Source: Saccoglossus kowalevskii (lineage: Eukaryota; Hemichordata; Enteropneusta; Harrimaniidae). From it: 40,803 bases of DNA. The notes beneath the pieces were generated by a model, which made no database searches, was not told the DNA's origin, and worked only from the letters and a program-made list of their open reading frames with translations. Position numbers and translations under genes: made by a program. The DNA lies in assembly GCF_000003605.2 (NCBI RefSeq), contig NW_003149783.1:47452-88254 (forward strand), read 5' to 3'. Shown here in pieces: positions 24,093-32,918 of the stretch. Each line of letters opens with the position of its first letter. Position 1 is the first letter of the stretch.

Positions 24093-25059
24093 GTGAGGAA
24101 CTACACCAATGTGGCAGTATTCTTGGTTGCTAAGTACTGTAGAGTGGAGGAGGGAACTGTGCATATAGATAATATATATTTATGGTGAATTGTTAATTAA
24201 ATTGAACGTGTTCTGATATTTATAACTGGACGTAAGTAATTGGTTCCAATTTGGCGCACAGCTGCATTTAAATCGATAATTCATTCATCTGTGTTTAAGA
24301 AGGTCATGTCGACATTTGTTGGCGAATACATGAGAATTTCATTTTTTTTTGTGTGTGTTATGATAATTTCAATGGGTTTAGAAAAAAACCACAATGCATC
24401 AATGCGAAGATTATACAGTGATAACCTCTTTGGGTATTTACAAAGAATATTTATATTATTTTCAGGTGTAGGAAACTTTTCGTTGTTTGCGTCTCATTTC
24501 AATTCTTCTCGATTATAAACTATCAACCGTAATGACCCGCTCCTAAACTGTGTAGGTGTGTTAATACTCAGACAAACAATATATTTTTTTAGTTTTCTGA
24601 GGTTGATAAGACTAGAGTACACGTCCGTTTCGGGAAATTGAAACTGTTCGCGACCACATCTTCAGATGACAGTCGGATAGATGTCATTGTTATTTATACT
24701 AATAAAGTTCCAGTCCTAGAATCAGATACTTTTACCGTCCTCTGTTTTGGGATGTGTGTTTTTTTTTCTGAATAACCCAAAGAATAGCGTTGTTTTCTAA
24801 GTAAAGATATATGCTATTCGTATGCTAGAGGCTGAATAATAACATCACATTAACGGATAACATACTGATACATTGACACACTGGTATAGTATATCAGAAT
24901 TAAACAGACAAAAAACATGGTCCGTTCTTATATATCGCTAATAGGTTGTTTGTATCGCTGATATATCGGCAATATCGCCGATGCTTAATTGATATCGCAG
25001 ATATCTCGGAAGAAACGAGCCTCAAAGATAATTGCACATTTATCATTTTTGTCTTACAG
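24093..25059 (+). other. Intron(s) where a TM6 exon should lie; none identified
   Basis: Class A receptors need ICL3 and TM6 (usual FxxCWxP) between TM5 and TM7. None of the three + frames here shows that motif. A weak candidate is the frame at 24299-24380 (F-K-K-V then RISFFFVCVMIIS), which lacks the W and P. Another follows TTTTCAG at 24466 (CRKLFVVCVSF) but gives a junction phase incompatible with the next exon and an implausibly short ICL3. Both remain unproven. A short hairpin (ATCGGC...GCCGAT) lies near 24965-24982. Confidence 0.5.
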
Positions 25060-25377
25060 AAACTGACTGGGAAAACTGATAGTACCATGAACGATACGGT
25101 GTGGTTTGAAATACGACTAATGTTGGCTACGTTCAGTACATGCTACAATGCCGCCCTCTACGTCACATTCAACAACACTTTTCGAAACGGTTTCAAAAAC
25201 GTGCTGCGCCTCCCGTTTGCCAAGCTAATGGGACGAAGCACCAAGATTCAGAGTACAGCCACAGAATTCAGCGTTCCAAACACACAAATGCAAGTGACGT
25301 ATAATCCACAGATGTTTATCGGAGGTGCCGTCCTTGCTACTACAGTCGCGAATAACCACGACAGGGCGCTCGTGTGA
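25060..25377 (+). CDS. Class A GPCR, last exon (ECL3, TM7, helix 8, C-tail)
   Basis: Acceptor gtcttacag ends at 25059, and the exon starts in phase 0. ECL3 (KLTGKTDSTMND) leads into TM7 (about VWFEIRLMLATFSTCYNAAL), ending with N-A-A-L-Y, a form of NPxxY in which proline is replaced by alanine. V-T-F-N-N-T-F-R-N-G-F-K follows as helix 8. The C-tail is about 60 residues with several Ser/Thr and no obvious palmitoylated cysteine. Stop TGA is at 25375-25377. With exons 1 and 2 this gives 301 residues without TM6, so a phase 0-0 exon of roughly 40-70 codons is missing from this model. A 14-bp direct repeat spans the stop codon. Confidence 0.85.
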   Translation, partial: KLTGKTDSTMNDTVWFEIRLMLATFSTCYNAALYVTFNNTFRNGFKNVLRLPFAKLMGRSTKIQSTATEFSVPNTQMQVTYNPQMFIGGAVLATTVANNHDRALV

Positions 25378-25390
25378 GGGCGCTCGCATG
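25363..25390. repeat. 14-bp tandem duplication across the receptor stop codon
   Basis: AGGGCGCTCGTGTG at 25363-25376 is followed directly by AGGGCGCTCGCATG at 25377-25390. The TGA stop straddles the junction. Confidence 0.8.
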
Positions 25391-25580
25391 ATACTACAGA
25401 ACTCTATAATCAGACGAAAATAACATTCACTAACTCAAAAACAAAACAAAAACAGAGCACTTATTAACCATTATTAACCTGTCAGTGTCATTATGGATTG
25501 GATAGTCATGGAATACACAAAATGCAGAACGTATATTAATCGCATCTCAAATACACATTGTAAATGATACCATATCCTCG
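25378..25580 (+). other. Receptor 3' flank / probable 3' UTR
   Basis: No coding content. No convincing polyadenylation signal follows immediately. The nearest + strand AATAAA that I see is at about 26037, inside an A-rich run, and is weak evidence. Confidence 0.4.
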
Positions 25581-25894
25581 GGGGCGGAGCTACATCACAA
25601 GACGTTCCACGTTGCTAAGACGCGCACCACTGTACCATGCATTTCTATGGGCTCTGCGGGCGCTGCCTTGGAACGCTGGTCGAGCCGGTGACAATTTGAG
25701 AAAACAACACAAACTCAAGTTTGAAGTAATCCCGAACAATCGAATTTATATATGTTACGCACGCAGGGATAATCTTGTTACACTGTTCAGGGGAGTCTAA
25801 ACAACCATTCCAAAGTACCGTTTTCTGAGAGTTTTCGGCCTTTGTTTTCACCGTGATGGTTGTCAGGCGGTGAAAATGCCCGGATGTCCGCCCC
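25581..25894. mobile_element. Possible 314-bp element with GGGGCGGA termini
   Basis: The left end GGGGCGGAGCTACATC (25581-) and the right end GGATGTCCGCCCC (25882-25894) are inverted with a 3-nt indel (GGGGCGGA..ACATC versus GGGGCGGACATCC). The interior is more GC-rich than its surroundings. Its 78-codon frame (25564-25800) has no recognisable domain. No clear target duplication is seen, so the mobile-element call is tentative. Confidence 0.35.
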
Positions 25895-27178
25895 AAAGAT
25901 TATGACCATTTTGAAATGCACTGTCTAGTGCGTGTTCATGTAAATTATGTTGCGTCACAGTCTTAACATTGATCTATTCTAATACGTATTTAATTTAATA
26001 TTAAACATCGTGATTTATTTGTCATGAACAAGAAATAATAAAAAAAATAATGATGCGGTAGAAAATGTAACTCGCTGTTATCACAAACTGGGGTTCTATG
26101 CACTGGTAAAAAAAACAGTGGTTACACCAACAATAGAGGGCGCCATTGACATGACAAAGCTTCAGTCTATTTTTGTTTTCGAAATAGAAGGCAGAGATAC
26201 AGGACACCATGGTTTTATGTTTGCACTATTAAATTGTCGTTTTTCATTGGAATGTTACTCACTTTAACTGAAGTCTCATATAAGCAATATACGCCCGTAT
26301 AATGAAGGAATCTACTAGAATATTAAACTACTGGGTAATGGACATGTAAAAGAGTTGCAGCCTGGCTCAGAAAACGGCATTTCTGAAACGACAGCATCAA
26401 CGCTTCGGATTAAACTGGTTTCGTTTCGACTGGAAATTTGTATTGAGCTAGATTTATTTCATTAAATATGGGAAGTTTTCATACTTAATTTGATTCAAAT
26501 GTTCATCTGATTGACTTATTGAATAAGCTGAATGTGCTGAATGTGCTAAGTGAATAATTAATGTATGCTGCCGGAATGAATTCGGACTTGAATTGAAATT
26601 TAGCGGAGCAATACATGTACACTGATTATTGTTGGTTTATCACATCGACTCCTCTGCACAATTATCGCCAGTTAATAATTAGAGTTATTGTTGTTTTAAG
26701 TGATATGTTATATGTTTAAATAAAACACATTTATGTTACAGATAGATGCCAAATGTCAAGATAATTTAGTTAACACTAGGGTGTTCTACATGACAATGTA
26801 TTTTCTAGTGTCAACTTTATAAAATATTTCTCACAATAATGGTTTCATACGCGATTTTATTTTGTAATAATTCGTTCTGTGAGTCGCACTGATAGAGTGA
26901 GAGTAAAACAAGATAACAGCTAGTATTGAAGCAATAGTGCCGGATCAGTATAGACACGACACCATCATTAGGTTTACGTTTAGCAATTTTCTTATGGTTT
27001 CTTTAGCCTTATCTAGCAGTATGCTATAACACCCTACATTATCACTATGATCTTAGACGCTGGCATCAAACAAACGTTATATTGACCTTAAAGGAAAGGT
27101 CAAGCCAAACAACATAATTACCCCTCAAGAAAAAGCTGCAAAAATGTAGGAGAATGCAATTTACATTTATTTTTTATA
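25895..27178. other. Intergenic, no gene seen
   Basis: AT-rich. I see no exon, RNA gene or strong repeat. The 62-codon minus frame at 26022-26210 is not recognisable. Confidence 0.5.
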
Positions 27179-27815
27179 TCACTTTTCATTCTCAAGATAT
27201 TCAACTTTTCATAAGTATTATGTAGTCAGCCATCTTGATTCTCGGGCAAAGGATTATGGGTAAAGTATGACGTCAAATAATCTGTTGTCAGAAATTGAGA
27301 AAATGATTTCATCTATAACATGAGAAATACTGATGCAAATTAGTTCAAATTCCCGTTGTGCATATTATTCATGTATATCATTATAGTAATGCAAATTAGA
27401 TTGTTACAAATACACATAAAGTGAAGATGTTGCTAAAAAATTTATAAAAATGAAAATCATTATTTTAGTTGTCTAGTTTGTGGTCAACATGTGATATATC
27501 ACCTATATAACCTACTCATATCGGAAAAGTGTATACAATATAAGGAAATTTGAGCACTTGGTAGAAAAACATAAAAATAAATATTATCTGTTCTGTTTCC
27601 ATGACAACTATTTTATATGCATGTTTGGCACCAGTACATGTATGCTACCATGTTCTAAACTTTCAGCTAATTTGAAGTTCAACTTTTGAAGGTATAGATG
27701 AAATCATTTTATCAACAGATTCGATGATGTCATACCCTTTGCTGAAGAATCAGGATGGCGGACTACATGAATTGATGACAATTCTTTTCTTTCAAACTTT
27801 GCTGAAATATGAAAA
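27179..27815. mobile_element. Foldback element with arms of about 110-130 bp
   Basis: The left arm (about 27179-27319) and right arm (about 27691-27815) are diverged inverted repeats. On the left, GTAGTCAGCCATCTTGATTC, then GTATGACGTCA, AATCTGTTG and AAAATGATTTCATCTATA. On the reverse complement of the right, GTAGTCCGCCATCCTGATTC, then GTATGACATCA, AATCTGTTG and AAAATGATTTCATCTATA. The left arm has insertions of about 12 and 5 nt. The middle, about 370 bp, is non-coding. This fits a MITE or foldback transposon. The termini are uncertain. Confidence 0.65.
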
Positions 27816-27904
27816 GGAGGGAAGCAAGCATTAGTAAGCATTGTTCTATTAGCGCATATCTCTAAAAATTCTGAAAACAAAGGAACGAACTGTATCGTGG
27901 TTAA
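27816..27904. other. Short spacer between foldback and satellite-like block
   Basis: No feature seen. Confidence 0.4.
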
Positions 27905-29040
27905 TATTTAAGCAAGGTCCCGTTTCATGCTTGGAGTAACACGGCAACAACGTGCATCTTAAGTGTGTCCATTGTAACATCAAATTGATCAACCACTTCA
28001 ATCGATCTGAATTTTGAAACTATTCCAAACATTAAATTTAGCAGAGTGGTTGATTTGTCAAGCAATCTGAGCTTGTTGCCATTGCAAAGTTGATACCGTA
28101 GCTTGGGAATTCTAAAGCAGAAATATATATTTGAATGTTGGAAAAGTGGATAAAAGTCTCGTAATAATTTGAAATACATGTTTGAAGGTTGATAAATTAA
28201 CATTCTTTTTGTATTTACGGATGATCATAAAAGACGACCGAAATCTGTTAAAATTGTGTGCACAGTTGTGGAAAAGTTATAGAAAAGTTGATAACGTTGC
28301 TTGGAAACATTAAAACAGTGTGCATATTTGTGAAAAGCGATTGAAAAGTTGATGGCGTTGCTTTACAAATTTGATCTATATCCTATTGGAATACATACGT
28401 AGTTGAAAGTTGGAAAAAACAGGATAACAGTATCTCGTAACAGTGTGCTGCATCAGCGGATTGTCAAACAAATCGATCGTAATATGTTAAAACAGTGTGA
28501 AAAGTTCTGTCAAGCGATTTGAAAGTTGATGGCGTTGCTTAAAAAGTCGACTTATATTACTGTCAGGTCGAAATACGGAGTTAAAAAGCGAACACACTAA
28601 TTATAATTGTCCTTACGGCTCACAATTTCAGCGCGTTTTTATACGTACAAGGTAGCGGCAATCTGTTAAAACAGCGTGCAAAATTGCGGAAAGCGCTTGT
28701 AAGGCTGGTGGCGATCTATATTATTATCAAGTTGAAGTACATAGTTGAAAAGTGGAAAAAAGTATTCACAATTCTTGTAATAAATTCACCTTATCAGCGC
28801 AATGTAACGCGATGATAGTGGTAGACACGGCATGTAAAGTTGTATAACGCGTTTGCAAAGTCTCGTAAAAGTTTATGATATCGGAGGATTGTCATACCAG
28901 ATAAGCATAATCTGTTTAAACAGTTTGTAAGGTTATGAATTACGATTGAATGGCGTTGCTTGGTATTTCGACCTATCTTGTGGTCAAGTTGAAATAAACA
29001 GATGTATTGGTAACAATTTATTTTGTAAAAATCCTTTGTC
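27905..29040. repeat. Diverged satellite-like tandem block
   Basis: Recurring anchors mark decayed long-unit repeats. GTTGATGGCGTTGCTT-like strings occur near 28088, 28284, 28348, 28526, 28702 and 28948. AATCTGTTAAAACAGTGTG-like strings occur near 28241, 28486, 28661 and 28909. Between them, AAGTTGAAATACATAGTTGA and GGAAAAAAGTATT-like segments recur. Spacing alternates around 175 and 245 bp. Two minus frames (92 and 87 codons) here are by-products of the repeat. Confidence 0.6.
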
Positions 29041-30259
29041 TTTACGTCTTTGGACACAATAGGAAGAGCAAGTCACTGCAATCCAATATCTGGTCACAAA
29101 CTTTATAGTTCGATTTCCTATACCTCATATTTGTTCAATTTTCGTAACCAAATTCAAGCAAAGTGTTTACATCAAGTATCGTAAGCGTGGGCCAGATTAT
29201 TTGTTATGGTGTTATACCTAATGACACTCTTTTTAATAATGTTGTCACAATTTAATGAGAACGAAGCATATATCAGGGGGAAATTCTTCTCCACGGGGTT
29301 CTCCACACTTGTCAGGGGGGAAACTCGTCTCGTCTCTATATCTCGTCCCCTTGAGGTATGGGATCGGGAAAGTCACTTATACTTTACAGTCAAATAAGAC
29401 ACACACAACGAAATACGTTTCAACTCTCGTCTTAGTCGATCTTTTGGAGCACTCTATAAGACACAGCGCCCTGGGGAAAAGTCCCCAAGACTATCGCAAG
29501 GCTGACCCAAGATTAGCCCAAGACTGTGCTTAGACTCGCCCAAGGCTCTCCAGGTCTGGACTCTCCACTGCGTCTCTCGTGGTGTACTCGTCAAGACCAA
29601 CTCAAACTCTCTTTATTCATTTTCAAAACACTAACCAATTACAAAACAGTAAAAAGACTCTAGGGCGTAACCTTCAATCATAAAGCCAATCACACTAAGT
29701 ACTGAATACGTCATATCTTTTGATTAATCGTTCACTACATTAATAACTACGGATACCAACTGCCAGAACTAATAGTCAGAATAGCGACGGTTATCTCGTA
29801 ATTAGTTCCAAATCACTGAGCCAAGTTCCGTCCAAAACTTCAAATAGGCTTAAACGATGACAGACATAACACAGCAATTCGCTAATAATCAGCTAATTAA
29901 GTCGATTAACAGATACGCAAAAACAAATTCATGACACATAAGTCAAACATAAATGTGTACCAAGTGACTAACATACAATCTATGTTTGATATACACATTA
30001 GAGTGTCAGTTAAAGCATCTCAGGAGGAAATCTTGTCATTCATGAATTTATTTGCAAGCATACTCACTCGTGTTATCCTTAATGATCTATGTATATTTTT
30101 ATACTTATTATTTTATTCTTATTACATTAAATACAACCTTCGGAAGATATTCCTACAAATAGCCGTAGGCGTATATTATGATGTATATTTATGAGAATGT
30201 ACATAGATATCAGAGATAAAGTAGTACGGCCAAAAAAGGAAAATTGCCGGCAGTAGAGC
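29041..30259. other. Intergenic, no gene seen
   Basis: Includes a C/G-richer patch at 29270-29580 with reiterated CTCGTC, CCAAGA and GCCCAAG strings. The frames at 29206-29397, 29255-29533 and 29931-30194 carry no recognisable domain. Confidence 0.45.
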
Positions 30260-30540
30260 ATCTTTGATTCGATTGTGAAATTAATTGTCATGGAAATGTA
30301 TCCTAACATTTATATCAACGATACATTTTCAAAAAACAAGATGGCTGAAAATGAAATGAGTTATTCAGATATAGTAGTATGTATGACCAAGAAGGAAGAT
30401 GGCCGCCAGTCCACCATCTTGATTGTAAAACAAATTGTCATGAACATGTATCCTAACATCTATAATGTATGTACCAAATTTGAAAGAAACTGGCAAAGCA
30501 TGTCCAAGTAATCATATTTTCAAAAAAAATAGCTGCAGCA
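30260..30540. repeat. 150-bp tandem dimer
   Basis: Two diverged direct copies start at about 30260 and 30412. Shared text: CATCTTTGATT/CATCTTGATTG, AATTGTCATG, ATGTATCCTAACAT, TATAAT/TATATC, ATTTTCAAAAAA. The first copy is followed by CAAGATGGCTG and a matching GAAGATGGCCG. Corresponding ATTGTCATG strings are 150 bp apart. Its 78-codon frame (30275-30511) has no domain. Confidence 0.65.
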
Positions 30541-30729
30541 ATCTTCGCTCGAATCACTAAACACTAAACCACTGCGTGTGTAAAAGTACTAGGCACGTGC
30601 ACAAAATAAACCGATTCGATCCGGAGGATTCTGAAAACATCCATTTGTTAACAAAATCGGACTATGAATTAGCATAAGCAAAAGCGTTTGCCAGACACAC
30701 AACAGTATTATGAAAAATCAGAACCAACG

Positions 30730-30788
30730 TAATACGCATGTGCAGTGAATGTTATTGCACGTACCAAAACATGTGCGCATGCGTATTA
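30730..30788. repeat. Short inverted repeat (hairpin)
   Basis: TAATACGCATGTGCA at 30730-30744 pairs with the complement of TGCGCATGCGTATTA at 30774-30788, 14 of 15 positions. The loop is 29 nt. It is too short and AT/GC mixed to assign a role. Confidence 0.6.
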
Positions 30789-31762
30789 GGGAATTTCATT
30801 GTGACATCAAAACATACACTTGGAAGACTATTTCAAAGAGTTTTTTTTCGAGTTTTTACTGTTTTTTGGCTTTAGGTGTATCCGATTTCCAATCATTCAT
30901 TCTAAGTTATGTTATATTTATTTCCAAATCACAGTGGAAATAACATTTATTTATCTTGTCTACTAAAAAGTCTTGGTGGATTTTAGATCTGTTTTAGAAG
31001 ACATTTAAGTGTGTGCATGCCCTGCAGACAAAAACAGTAAAACTCAAATCTCCCCAGTAAAATTAATTGAAAGTCCCACAATATAACCACGCAATTAGAA
31101 ATAAAGTAACATGTTTCTTGAAATCAGGAGAGGTTTACAGTTGCTTGTTACCACAGGGCTGTATAGAAAAGACGCCTGTGAATTTTACAATAAACAAAGA
31201 CTTATATAAATTTTGTTCATGCACACCTCCTCATCACGGGCTAAGAGGTCAAAACGACAGCTTGTGCTAAGAAAACGTGGTCGAACGCTTTGCTCAGGAT
31301 AAGCGCCCAAAACACTTTTGTATTCAATGTTCATTTGGAAGAGTATTATAATACACACTCATAGCTACTTCATTCGGTATGCCATTTCTAAAATTAAATC
31401 TTTGCACATCCATTGACATTGTTTTAAAAAAAATGAACTGACGATGAAATACACTGTAATACTTCCTGAATTTGCATTAGTATTTTTTATAACCATAGAA
31501 CTAACATGTATACTTTCCTGGTTACTGTACTGAGTAATCATAGTTAAAAGAACTGAAGATTTGTTTCCATCTGCCGATGGAGCTTAATTTAGCTGTCGCT
31601 CCCTCATGTGTGTGTTAACGGTATGCAAACATGTTTGATTGGCCCGTACTGTATGTATTTTGAATATGACTATTGTTGTTGTATGTAACAAAACTAAGGT
31701 ACATGCATAATAGATAATGGCACAGTCCCCGTCATTTTTAATGAAAAAGTAAATTTATGTAT

Positions 31763-31800
31763 CTAGGCACCCAACTATACACATGTAAACATCACCTAGA
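31763..31800. repeat. Solitary unit of the 33-bp minisatellite
   Basis: The last 26 bases (31775-31800; core ACACATGTAAACATCACCTA) match array consensus variants exactly. The preceding 12 bases (CTAGGCACCCAA versus CTAGACAGCTGG) match partly. It lies 1.1 kb left of the array, separated by non-repetitive DNA. Confidence 0.75.
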
Positions 31801-32918
31801 AAACTACAAATGTTCTTGTATATGCATGATACAATGTCCAGGCATGTCTGAAATATGAATCCGGAACTGTATTCTTTAATGGCTGCCTGTCAGCTATTTT
31901 GAAGAGCATCAAAGTACAATTGTGTTCAATGTATTAAGTTTAAACTAAATTCATTTACACACGTACGACAGAGATCCAATTCCGGAATGATGCATGTTTA
32001 GCATTAAAATGGCAGCCATTTACGTGTTAAGTTTGAGCTTGATCAGTACAGGGGTGTGTTTCATCGAGCAAATACTCAGATGGGCTTGCCAACACAGGTT
32101 GACATGAGATAATGTGCAAATTACTTACTAATCATGTATTATTACATCAAGCTACATATGTACTAAATTTGATAAAAATCTGCTCAGAAGCTTTTGTTCA
32201 CACAAACAGACACACCAAACGCATTGCCTCACATGTGTGCTTTGCAGCTAAAATTTGTTGATTTAAATATAACTACATAAAAATTACCAAATCTTACCTA
32301 AAATTTGTTTTATACCCAATTGTATGGACAAATTATAGGGTACACAAAGCTAATGTCACCTGTAAGGCAATGTGTGAACTGAAAGTAGTGTAGTCATTAT
32401 TTTCATTGAGATCGACCACAGGATGGGAACCAGAGATGGAATTTCAATAGATGCCACCCTATGGAGACCATGATGCTATACCACATGACCATCTTCTTTC
32501 ACTTGCAAATGATTTAACGTACAACATTGGTATGTAGGAAATGTTTTATTAAAAATAAAAATCAGAAAAAAAAGTTTGATAGTTACAGTTATTGTTGCTT
32601 TAATTTTTCTAAATATAGCATGAAACATCATTTATGATCATGTGTGAACGATATTTTAATGAGAAAATCAAGTGAAAATGCAGCATATGTAATAATGATC
32701 ATTTTAATACATTATGAAAAAAATAGGAATGAAGTATGAGAACATAATTGTTTTTTTAAAATATTTTCGTAACTTGAAAATTACATATAAAAAGTCATAT
32801 TTCTTATTTACACAACTGTGTTAAATGCTGCATAGCAAAAGAATGCTAGAGATTTGTTGCTATTTTATCAAACTTTTATACAGAATATAATTATACAATA
32901 ACCTTTGTTGTACTATAT

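Larger units (their letters stand above)
30541..32918. other. Intergenic, no gene seen
   Basis: AT-rich. It contains a 15-bp near-perfect inverted repeat (30730-30744 versus 30774-30788) and an isolated copy of the 33-bp minisatellite unit (31763-31800), both listed separately. The frames at 30749-30943 and 31067-31270 are not recognisable. Confidence 0.5.

Noticed and set aside
24590-24769. 60-codon Met-less + frame after a TTTTTTAG, considered as an ICL3/TM6 exon
   Set aside because: No TM6 motif, only a short hydrophobic end running into a T-run, and a poor acceptor. Such an open stretch is not unusual by chance.
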